From assembly GCA_964019425.1 (NCBI GenBank), contig OZ025831.1:496001-560000 (forward strand): a DNA stretch of 64,000 nucleotides, written 5' to 3'. Below are positions 1 to 7,702 of this stretch, in pieces (position 1 is the stretch's first letter; each line of letters starts with the position of its first letter). A program made the translations under genes and the position numbers. Under the pieces are notes generated by a model. It did no database searches, was not told where the DNA came from, and saw nothing but the letters and a program-made list of their open reading frames with translations. The stretch comes from Flectonema sp. DT1601 (taxonomy: Eukaryota > Euglenozoa > Diplonemea > Diplonemida > Diplonemidae).

Positions 1-3000
1 TAATGCCCCGCGTTGTCACTCCCGAGGTGTGCGATCGCTCCCGTTTGCTGGTACGTCATCACCCTCTCCCCGACCTGCACCTGGAAGCGCTCTTCCCATC
101 CCAAGGACCCTTGCGTGTCCTGCTTGTCTCTCTGGAAGATCAAGGAGCTTGGGAGCGAGGCGAAACTCTCTTCCAGCGTGGCCTCATTGCTGCCGCACAG
201 CTTCTCGCAGGACCGCTCGACTCTCTCCTTCGTCGGCTGAAGCCTCACTTGTGGTGTACGGCCACACAGTGGGATCAGCGTCAACTCATCCGTCGATCCG
301 GAGGCGTCCGCACATCCCGTGCAGACCAGCTGTTTCAGCTGTACTGCCGAGAACAACGGTTCGCACACCTCTTTCTTCTCCTCCAACAGGGCGTCTACTA
401 TGGACGTCAGGGTTCCTACTACCTCCCCCTGCCGCCTGTCTTGTAGCGGGTCGAACATCTCGGACAGCTTCTCCAGGCACTCCCCACTCCCTTTGACCAC
501 TCCACTCAGGAGGCCCGACATCCCCACTTCCTCCTTCCCCGTCAGCACTTGTGTCAGTGCCGTGCCCTTCAGCAGGCACTGTACGGACGCGTTGAGGTAG
601 CAGGAGTTCCCGATGTTCGGCAAACCCCTCATCGTCGGGGGCGGTCCTGCCGACTGTCGCATTACTTCCGGCTGCTGGATCTCTTCCGTTTCCGCTCTCG
701 GTCTTGGTTCTCTCTCTTGTGATGTCGGCTTCTCCGTCATCTCGGGCGGCGGTTTCGTCCTTGGCAATGGGTTCACTGAGTCCATCGCCACCGACGCCTC
801 CCTCGCTCTCAGTGCTTCCGCCGTCGCCACTACCACCGATGTCGAGATCCTCCTCGCCATCTCCCCCGCGATCTCCCGGTGTGGCACCGTCGAGTTCGTT
901 GCGCAGATCTGCACCAACTTCTTCAGGGTCCCCACTGCTTCCCGTCCCATCCCTCCGTACGCTTCCAGCGCGATTGTCGAGAAATTAATCCCGTGTTTCG
1001 TGCACTGCTCCGCGTACTTGTTCCCTTTCAGGGACTCTGCTTCTCTCGCGGCTTGCCCCGGGGTTTTATACAATTTAATTTTCCCCGGGTTTACCACTGT
1101 GATGTCGAAGGCTCTGCCTCTCCCCTCCCTCAGCCCCTCTTGGCAGTACCAGTCCCCCGGTCTCTGCTTGTTGGGTCCCAGTAGGTGGCTGGGTTCTCTC
1201 AGCAGCGGCAATCCCGCCTGCTTAAAGATGGAGATGAACTCCTCCTTCACCCTCTCGTGTCGCTGGTGCACGTGGCCGTTTTTGATACAGATTGAGGCAT
1301 GGTATCCCTGCCTATCCTGTGGGCCTGAGCATATCCTGCATACTGCCCCTTCCGCGAACAGCGCTGCGCCCAATCGCATCCCACATGCGATCCTGAACGT
1401 CTCTGGGTCCATCGCGCACTCTTCATCTGCTTGTTGCAGCCATGCGCTCGCCTTATCCATGCGCAGGGAGAGCAGCCTCCCTTTATCGCGCGGGTCATTC
1501 GCCCCCGCCAGCAGGCAGTCTCTCTTGACCTGGTCCAGTTTCGCCGAGGACAGCCTCTGGGGGTTCGGCCCCGGCCCGTCTTCTTCTATCCTTAGCTCCT
1601 CCGGGAGGGCGAGGTTCAACCCCTTCTTCAGTGCTGGCATCAGCACCCCCTTGAACCCCTCCCACAGTGACTTGCTCACCCCTTGGACTAATTCCAGGGA
1701 TCCCAATAGTGCTGCTCCCCTGTGCTCTGCACATGACCGCAGCCCCAATCCCCCCATCCGGGTCGGCAGTTGTGCTTGCATCCACTTTGGCCCCTCCAGT
1801 GTCAGGCCCAACACTCGGCTCGCCGTGGACCTCATCAGCTCGTCCACCTTCCGCATCGAGGTGTCCATTTTCCCATGCGTGCAGCATCGCATCAGGTGGG
1901 TCACCTTGCAGAAGCCCATGCATTGCCTTAGGAGCACCATGGCCACCTGCCGGTCCTGCAGGTCTGCTAGCAGCTCCGCTTTCTTCTCCAGCTGCGCCAC
2001 CTTCCTGTCGACGAACTCCTGGCAGTGTTCCTCCGTCCCGAACGGTGCCCCCAGGAAGTCCCCGTTGTACAGTGGGGGTCTCATCCCTTCCAACCCCCAC
2101 CCCAAGGGCAGGGTGTTCTGGGCTGAGTCGAGCACGTGCGTCTGGCACTTGTCCGGCCTCAGCGTCAGCCCCAGCTCCGCCGTCTCCTTCTGCAGGATTT
2201 GGAGGGCCTTGTCTACCTGTTCCAGGGTGCCCGCCACCAGCCCATCGTCCAGGTAGAAGCACGCCAACTCCGGCTTCGCCTCCAACACCTTCTGCAGCGC
2301 CGGCTTGATTGCCAGCGAGAACAGCAAGGGACCCAACGGATCCCCCTGCTGAGCGCCCTCCTCCGAGCTCAGCCTCTCGTCCCCAAACAGCAACCACGTC
2401 GGCGCTCCGTAACACCAGCTGACCCAGCTCTCCAGCAGGGTATCCCTCGTCGAATCCAGGAACGCCCCCCTCTTCACGCAGTTGAAGGCGTTCGAGAAGT
2501 CTATCTTCACGAACACTTTCTGTGACGAGAGCGCGTGCTCCGCGCGGAACTCATGCAGGGTGTGCACCGCCGCCTCCACTCCCCCCGACACCGCTACTCC
2601 CAGCTGTCTCACTTCTAGCAACGAGCTCCTCGCCTGGGACCTATATGCCCCGCACAGGATCTTCGCCACCAGCCGCCTCCATGTTTCCCCCACCGCGACT
2701 GGCCGGTGCTCCCCCGGCTTCCCTTCTTTCTCCAGCGCCGTCAGGTTCGCCCCCGCCAGCAGCGGCGCTACTTCCCGCGGCGCCCTCCCGTTCGCCAGAA
2801 TCCTCACCACCTCCGTGATCGAGGCTACCAGCCCCGGCACCTCACCCCGCTCCACCACGTCCTTCAGGTGTTGCGGCGCGAGGCCCGAAGGCCCTCCACT
2901 CGACCCCCTGTGGAAGGAGCGTAGGCATGCTAGCAGCTCCACCTCTGCTATCTGCACCTCCTGCCCTGCCGTGGCCGATGGGGGTCCGCTCGCCCTCGGG

Positions 3001-5189
3001 TGTAGGGTGCGCATCTGCTCCAGCACCTTCTCGGTTCGTTCTGCTGGCGGCGGCGCGTCTAGGGCCGAGATCGCCTGTGACAGGCAACCCTCCCTCGCTA
3101 GCGACGTGGCCCTGTCGTTCCTTCCTTTTTGCCCCGCCTCTTTCACTGCTGGCCTTCCCGTCGCCTTGCGGGGGGCCGCCGCTTTCCACAGTCCCTCAAA
3201 TTCCCCCCGAATCCATGCTTGCAGGTCGTCGACCGCCCCTGTCAGATCGCTGGTCGACAACCTCCTACCCCCCCTCCGTATCCTCCGCAGTGTACATGTC
3301 GGGAGCATCAAGAGCAGCTTCCATGCCCACTCATCGTTCCGCTCCACGACTAGGTCGAGCGACAGCTTGAGTGCTCGCCCCAGATGATGCAACAGGGACA
3401 CCGGCAGCTTCTTCGCTATCGGCCTCCTCCTGCTGGCTATTTCCTCCAAAGAGGGGAAGCTCTGGCTCTCCAGCACCCGCTTCCGGAACGCCGTGTACAC
3501 GTCCCCCAGTTGGACCTTCTGCAGTTTCTCACTGCACCCCGGATGCATCGGCTGGTCCTGCCCGATGATCCCACAGCACACCGGACATTCCCGGAGGCCT
3601 AGCCTCGCCAACTGTCCATGCGTCAGCGGGTTGCCACTGAATGCGTGCTCGTCCACGTGTCTTAGGAGCTCCGCCCACTCCTCGAAGCCTCCCTTGTGTT
3701 TCGGGCACTCCGCTTGGGGGCACTCGTGCAGCTGGGCCTGTCGGGAGGCTGTCTGCAGCACTGCCGGCTCGCCTCCTGCTGCTTGCGACAGCGGGCCTGG
3801 CGACACTAACTCCAACCTCCGGGCGCTCTGTAGCAGCCGCGCGACGCAGTCCTCGGATGCCTCCACTGGGTCGTAGTGGCACCCGTTTTGCAGGGTCAAG
3901 ACCAGCGTCCGCTTCGGGTCCGATGGCCCTTCCACCACCAGCGTTTCCGTCCTCACCACGACGACGAAGCGGCACTGTAGGTCCTCTGCCATGACCTGTA
4001 GGGCCAATGCATCGCCCCAGCATCCATCCTCTTCCAACGCCCTCGCATATACTCCGAATGCGTCCGCGTCCTGGAAGAAGACCTCGAACCTTTCCCTGTT
4101 CTTGGTCAGGTATCCTGCCGTTCTCCTGCGGAGCTCTCCATGTCTGCCCTTCCACCCCTCTGGCGTCTCTAGGAGTTGGCACACACTCCTGAACAGGCAA
4201 TTCCCATCCCCAATCACCCGGAATACTTTTGCTCCCTCGCACTTCAGGCTTGCCAGTTCCGGCGTGGGTCCCGTCGCTACCCCCAGCCGTCCCTTGAGGT
4301 CCAACATCTCCCGACACCTCACTGTCTGGTGCACCAATCCGGTACTCAGCTCCCCGCAGGCCTTGCAGATCTGCTTTCCGAGTCTGTCGGATGCCATCTG
4401 GGCCGTTACCTCCCCCGGTACCACTCCCTTCAGGTGTTGTTTGAAGTGGTACTCTAGGTCACCCCTCACCCAGACGCTGCACCCCACCACCGGGCACTTC
4501 GTCCTCCCCTTGCTTTGCCCTCCTCCTGCCAGGTCTGACGGCCTCGCATACCATGGTCTGGGCTCCGCCTTGTGCCCTCCTGGCTTTGTCCAGTCCCTTT
4601 CGGGCCCTGCCCGTCGCTTCCTCGGTGTCTCCGCCTTGTTCTTCCTTGGCCTCTCTGTCTCCGCGCGGAACCTCTCTCGCCTGGCGTGGAACTTCTCCAA
4701 CTCTCCCGCCCACCGCTCCCACCTCTCCTGCCGTTCCTTCAGCAGCTTCCTCCTCCTCCTTTCCAGCCGCCTTGCCGCCTTGGACGCCACTTTCGGGGAC
4801 GCCCTCTTCAGGAGCTCCCTTCCTCCCTTGTCTGGAGGTGGCTTTGGGTGGTCTCGCCTCACCCGGTTCCCGGCCGTTTCCGTTCCCCTCCGCGGGACCC
4901 ACACCCCCTCTCGTCCATGTTGGAAAGCGCGTCCGCTTGCCGTATTGTTGGGGCTGTTTGAGCTGTTGGGGGTTATAAATGGGTGCGGGGGGATCGGGCG
5001 TGTTACGCGTCGGCTGATGCGCGATGAAAACAGTGGGCCTTTGTCCAGCGTTGTGAAAAGAGGGGTGTGCCATCCGCCTGGCACTGGGGCTAACCTCTGC
5101 TTACCCACTCCGGACGTCTGTTGCGCCCTCGTTCCACTTAGTAGTGCCCACAGCAGCACGTACCCACACAGTAACATTGTTTTCTCCAT
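1..5189 (-). CDS. LINE polyprotein: zinc fingers, OTU protease, RT, restriction-like endonuclease, USP protease (partial)
   Basis: One reading frame stays open from the ATG at 5189 to the window edge, at least 1729 codons without a stop; the C-terminus lies outside. Domains in order: hydrophobic then basic N-terminus; zinc fingers near residues 232-255 and 273-292; OTU-type cysteine protease with FRVIGDGNCLFRS (Cys 331), a WGDALALQVMAEDL segment and GCHYDPVE (His 438); two further Cys/His clusters at 485-552; reverse transcriptase from about 759 with VKIDFSNAFN, QQGDPLGPLLFSLA and CFYLDDG (979-982); a Cys/His knuckle; PD-(D/E)XK restriction-like endonuclease at about 1344-1412 (RPGDWY, AFDITVVNP, ALEAYGGMG); then a USP domain with Cys box GLPNIGNSCYLNASVQCLL (Cys 1530), a CTGC knuckle and His box TYQQTGAIAHLGSDNAGH (His 1729). 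The codon after GH begins TA, so it is Tyr or a stop. Expected roles: target cutting and cDNA synthesis, plus removal of ubiquitin. Domain calls are from motifs. The long + strand frames here are antisense shadows. Confidence 0.86.
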   Translation of the reverse strand, partial: MEKTMLLCGYVLLWALLSGTRAQQTSGVGKQRLAPVPGGWHTPLFTTLDKGPLFSSRISRRVTRPIPPHPFITPNSSNSPNNTASGRAFQHGREGVWVPRRGTETAGNRVRRDHPKPPPDKGGRELLKRASPKVASKAARRLERRRRKLLKERQERWERWAGELEKFHARRERFRAETERPRKNKAETPRKRRAGPERDWTKPGGHKAEPRPWYARPSDLAGGGQSKGRTKCPVVGCSVWVRGDLEYHFKQHLKGVVPGEVTAQMASDRLGKQICKACGELSTGLVHQTVRCREMLDLKGRLGVATGPTPELASLKCEGAKVFRVIGDGNCLFRSVCQLLETPEGWKGRHGELRRRTAGYLTKNRERFEVFFQDADAFGVYARALEEDGCWGDALALQVMAEDLQCRFVVVVRTETLVVEGPSDPKRTLVLTLQNGCHYDPVEASEDCVARLLQSARRLELVSPGPLSQAAGGEPAVLQTASRQAQLHECPQAECPKHKGGFEEWAELLRHVDEHAFSGNPLTHGQLARLGLRECPVCCGIIGQDQPMHPGCSEKLQKVQLGDVYTAFRKRVLESQSFPSLEEIASRRRPIAKKLPVSLLHHLGRALKLSLDLVVERNDEWAWKLLLMLPTCTLRRIRRGGRRLSTSDLTGAVDDLQAWIRGEFEGLWKAAAPRKATGRPAVKEAGQKGRNDRATSLAREGCLSQAISALDAPPPAERTEKVLEQMRTLHPRASGPPSATAGQEVQIAEVELLACLRSFHRGSSGGPSGLAPQHLKDVVERGEVPGLVASITEVVRILANGRAPREVAPLLAGANLTALEKEGKPGEHRPVAVGETWRRLVAKILCGAYRSQARSSLLEVRQLGVAVSGGVEAAVHTLHEFRAEHALSSQKVFVKIDFSNAFNCVKRGAFLDSTRDTLLESWVSWCYGAPTWLLFGDERLSSEEGAQQGDPLGPLLFSLAIKPALQKVLEAKPELACFYLDDGLVAGTLEQVDKALQILQKETAELGLTLRPDKCQTHVLDSAQNTLPLGWGLEGMRPPLYNGDFLGAPFGTEEHCQEFVDRKVAQLEKKAELLADLQDRQVAMVLLRQCMGFCKVTHLMRCCTHGKMDTSMRKVDELMRSTASRVLGLTLEGPKWMQAQLPTRMGGLGLRSCAEHRGAALLGSLELVQGVSKSLWEGFKGVLMPALKKGLNLALPEELRIEEDGPGPNPQRLSSAKLDQVKRDCLLAGANDPRDKGRLLSLRMDKASAWLQQADEECAMDPETFRIACGMRLGAALFAEGAVCRICSGPQDRQGYHASICIKNGHVHQRHERVKEEFISIFKQAGLPLLREPSHLLGPNKQRPGDWYCQEGLREGRGRAFDITVVNPGKIKLYKTPGQAAREAESLKGNKYAEQCTKHGINFSTIALEAYGGMGREAVGTLKKLVQICATNSTVPHREIAGEMARRISTSVVVATAEALRAREASVAMDSVNPLPRTKPPPEMTEKPTSQEREPRPRAETEEIQQPEVMRQSAGPPPTMRGLPNIGNSCYLNASVQCLLKGTALTQVLTGKEEVGMSGLLSGVVKGSGECLEKLSEMFDPLQDRRQGEVVGTLTSIVDALLEEKKEVCEPLFSAVQLKQLVCTGCADASGSTDELTLIPLCGRTPQVRLQPTKERVERSCEKLCGSNEATLEESFASLPSSLIFQRDKQDTQGSLGWEERFQVQVGERVMTYQQTGAIAHLGSDNAGH

Positions 5190-5192
5190 TCT

Positions 5193-5230
<38 letters not shown>
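1..5230 (-). mobile_element. RLE-type LINE (protease LINE), 3' part outside the window
   Basis: A GC-rich block in AT-rich surroundings coding a reverse transcriptase with a C-terminal restriction-like endonuclease, the layout of the R2/CRE/NeSL group of non-LTR retrotransposons. A long A tract on the coding strand (T run at 5196-5229 on +) lies directly before the first ATG, and a second one at 5347-5387 lies further upstream, so the true 5' end is uncertain. The coding frame is intact as far as visible. A 0.7-kb internal piece with only a few differences recurs at 22504-23226, so the family was active recently. Clade placement within the RLE group is not settled. Confidence 0.85.
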
Positions 5231-5232
<2 letters not shown>

Positions 5233-5343
5233 ACTCTTCCTTTTCCGTTCTCTTCGCTGTGGATGATTTGTGTATGGAACCCGAAAAAAGACAATCGACT
5301 TACCTGCTCTTCTCCTTGTTAGCCCTGTACGTGTGTGTGGAGT

Positions 5344-5387
<44 letters not shown>

Positions 5388-5552
5388 CTGGCTCGCGTAT
5401 CCTCCGCTTTCCGAACTCTTCTGTCTATGCGGTCACCCCCGTACAGTTCCGACGCAGAATGGTAGTCACCACCACGGGCACCAAACAAAGCTAGTGAGAG
5501 AGTTCTTCCTTCTCCTCTCCCGCAGGCTGATTCGTAACGCTTTGTCTTAAAA
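5190..5552. other. Homopolymer-rich segment upstream of the protease LINE
   Basis: Holds T runs at 5196-5229 and 5347-5387, separated by about 115 bases that include, on the minus strand, GCAG followed by GTAAGT, a splice-donor-like string. The minus-strand frame of the LINE protein stays open upstream to a stop near 5321, but this stretch reads as low-complexity 5' sequence. No other gene is seen. Confidence 0.5.
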
Positions 5553-5845
5553 AAGAGTTTTAACAGGAACAAAAAAAAGATATGCTCTGTTTGCAGGTCT
5601 TAAAAGCAAAGTTTAAACGAGAACAAGAAAAGATATGTTCTTCTCGCGCGCTGACTAGCGGAAGACCGTGTATCAAAGCAGAGTTTAAACAAGAACAAAA
5701 AAAAGGATATGTTCTTTTCGCTGTCTTAAAGCGGTGTTTAAACGAGAACAAGAAAGGATATGTTCTGTTCGTGCGATGTATTGCGGAAGACCGTGTCTCA
5801 GTGTAGTTTTAATGAAGAACAGAAGAAAAAATTTGTTCTGTTTGC
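5553..5845 (+). repeat. Five-unit tandem repeat with internal inverted repeat
   Basis: Five units start near 5555, 5611, 5683, 5736 and 5805. The core of each is GTTTAAAC (itself a palindrome, degraded in units 1 and 5) followed by GAGAACA, a 9-10 base A-rich spacer and TGTTCT, so each unit can form a short GAACA/TGTTC hairpin. Spacers between units also share GCGGAAGACCGTGT (near 5657 and 5782). Unit spacing is about 55-70 bases. Function unknown; it may be part of the 5' region of the neighbouring LINE or a protein-binding array. Confidence 0.7.
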
Positions 5846-6090
5846 GCGTTCACCAGCGGTCCAGTCTCCAGAAAAGATGAGAAGGACGTATGAGCTGGAT
5901 GAATAAGTAACTTTTTTTTGACCAAAGCAAAGTACTCTCGAAGACAACTCGAATCAGAATGCAGGTGGGGAAAATTTCAACTCCTTCTTCAGCAGAGCAA
6001 GGTTTCCACAGCAACAACAATTATCCGCGCCTTCAATGTCCGTTTGTGACTGCTGGCCGACTCAAAGCGTTCGTAGACCGAAGATAGATG

Positions 6091-6127
<37 letters not shown>

Positions 6128-6345
6128 CCTACCCCGCCGATGTACTAGAGCTTACTGAAGGACCCGCGTTTATCTCCTCCTCTGCAAGTATGCCTATGCA
6201 AAATTTAATTTCTTTTTTTTTTTTCTTCCTCTTTCTTCCTTAGTATTTTCTAAATAAACAACGACAAGTAATACCAAATTCTTCTAAATAAATATGACCT
6301 AATTAATATATATAATAAACAATAAAAATTTTTTTTTTTCAACAA
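5846..6345. other. Intergenic, no gene seen
   Basis: Contains a T run at 6093-6127, A/T-rich stretches at 6205-6345 and no convincing open frame or structured RNA. Confidence 0.4.
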
Positions 6346-6415
6346 TATACTTTGGTGCAGTGGTTTTTGTCACCGTCTGTCTTCTGGTCCACCTGGGTTC
6401 AATACCCTGTGGGGG
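6346..6415 (+). other. tRNA-like sequence with pol III A and B boxes
   Basis: TGGTGCAGTGG (near 6352) fits the A box consensus and GGGTTCAATACCC (near 6401) fits the B box, 45-50 bases apart as in tRNA genes. The T stem nearly pairs, but no 7-bp acceptor stem or proper anticodon arm can be drawn, so it is not a functional tRNA. It could be the head of a tRNA-derived SINE or a decayed tRNA. Confidence 0.4.
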
Positions 6416-6942
6416 TCGGGGGGCGACGGGGGCGACTTCTGCGACTTAAAAGACTTTAAAGCGCTAAGCGCTTCGCTACACGAACACGAGTGTGTCACGT
6501 GGCTGCCGCCGTTTTCTTCTTTTGTTGGGGTGGGGGAGGGTGGATGGGGTGAGCGTGGGGAAGGGTGGTCGGGTTGTGGGATCCGCTTGCGTGGAAAAAT
6601 TCCTAGCTGCGCTTTCCCACTCGCTGACGGGGATGGGGCGAGGGAGGGAAAAAACTGTGAAGAAGATGTTTTAATTTAACAATAACAAAAATGTACTACA
6701 GATAAATGTAACAAAATAACAGATAGTAACAGAATATACAGACAGATAAACAGACAAATAAACAAACAAATAAATAAGCAAATAAACAACAATCTAAGAG
6801 AGGAATGAAATTAAGAGGAAGTAATTAACAAAAGTAAATAAATAAATAAGGAAGAAGAAGGTCAGTCACATACACCGTCTCTTCTACGTCGTCGTCGTCG
6901 TCGTCTTCGAAGTCGCCGAAACGTGAGACCTACGGTCTGCCG
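6416..6942. other. G-rich then simple-repeat DNA
   Basis: 6416-6660 is G-rich and weakly resembles, in the same orientation, the retrocopy body at 6960-7050 (shared GTGGTCGGGTT and TGACG-GTGGGG strings). 6715-6860 is an imprecise AAAT/AAAC/ACAG simple repeat. 6886-6908 is a GTC trinucleotide run. No coding frame is supported. Confidence 0.4.
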
Positions 6943-7092
6943 ATTTTTTTTTTTTTTTTGTGGGGTGGGAGGGTGGTCGGGTTTGCGAAATTCGTTAGCT
7001 CGAGTAAAAAAATCCGAGGTTCACGAAAACGCCTCTGACGAGGTGGGGAAAAACAATAAAGTACAGAAACTGTAGCTTTAGAATCGTTGGTT
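6943..7092 (-). mobile_element. Short retrocopy of a trans-spliced, polyadenylated RNA (SL exon at 5' end)
   Basis: On the minus strand 7092-7054 reads as a 39-base spliced-leader exon starting AACCAACGATT and ending TTTCTGTACTTTATTG. It is followed by about 93 bases and then a 16-base A run (T run 6944-6959 on +). In a true SL RNA gene the leader would be followed by a GT donor, but here TTTTTCCCC follows, so this looks like a mature trans-spliced RNA that was reverse transcribed. The body has no long open frame. That the leader belongs to this genome is inference, supported by a second copy at 25963. Confidence 0.65.
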
Positions 7093-7261
7093 TTTTTTGG
7101 GAACCTTCCTAGCCGTACTTTCAACCCCTGCTAAGTGAGTCGCCTTTCTCTACCCTTTCTGTTGGTAGGTGAGTGAAGGTGTGTACTTGGAAGGCGAGCA
7201 AGCTCTCAAAGTCCGGGGCCCGACCGTTTGCCTTAGTGTCATTAGACTGGATTTTTTGCAG

Positions 7262-7352
7262 GGATCCTACCCTGAAAGTTGTCTATGGCCGGACTCGAAC
7301 CTGGGTCGACACATTACCCAGGGAGCGTCCTACCATTAGACTACTTTCACCC
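7262..7352 (-). other. tRNA-like sequence (decayed tRNA or SINE head)
   Basis: The minus strand has TAGTCTAATGG (A box) and GGTTCGAGTCC (B box). TGAAAGT and ACTTTCA can form a perfect 7-bp closing stem, and GACGC/GTGTC can form an anticodon-like stem, but the loop is 12 bases and the T stem is mispaired with about eight extra bases after it. It is therefore not a standard tRNA. It abuts the A-tail of the LINE that starts at 7363. Confidence 0.4.
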
Positions 7353-7702
7353 CAAAAATTTCTTTTTTTTTTTTTAGTCACATCCCCCCTTTTAAAAAAA
7401 AAAAAAAAAATCTTTCCACTTTATTTTTCTTCATTCTGAGCATTCTTGCCCTTCTTATTTTTTGATAAAGTAAACAAGTAAGAACAAGCGCAACTGTCCT
7501 GAGTCCGTTGGAGGACTTCCCCGGATAGGAATCTCAAGACACAGTTAATATAAAGCGAAGGATCAGTACAGGGACGGTGGCCAAAGACCACTGGGTTACC
7601 TACGAGCCATGAAGCTCTGCGGATGTCCTCAGAGAAATTAGGAGATGATTAAGGAGTGTGATAAGGGAGAATGATACTAATGAATTAGCAACTACCAATC
7701 AG

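Noticed and set aside
1495-2415. A 306-codon minus-strand frame over the RT
   Set aside because: It is in another frame from the RT motifs (YLDDG, QQGDPLGPLLF) and is Gly/Ala/Arg-biased as expected for an out-of-frame reading of GC-rich coding DNA.
613-5322. Long + strand open frames (613-2256, 2482-3387, 3991-5322)
   Set aside because: They are antisense to the continuous minus-strand LINE protein; high GC makes chance frames long. They show no known motif, while the minus frame has RT, endonuclease and protease motifs in order.
7054-7092. A spliced-leader RNA gene
   Set aside because: The leader is followed by TTTTTCCCC and not by a GT donor and SL intron with an Sm site, and the unit ends in an A run, so a retrocopy fits better.
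7262-7352. A real tRNA gene on the minus strand
   Set aside because: A and B boxes and a 7-bp closing stem exist, but the anticodon loop is 12 bases and the T stem is mispaired, so I list it only as tRNA-like.
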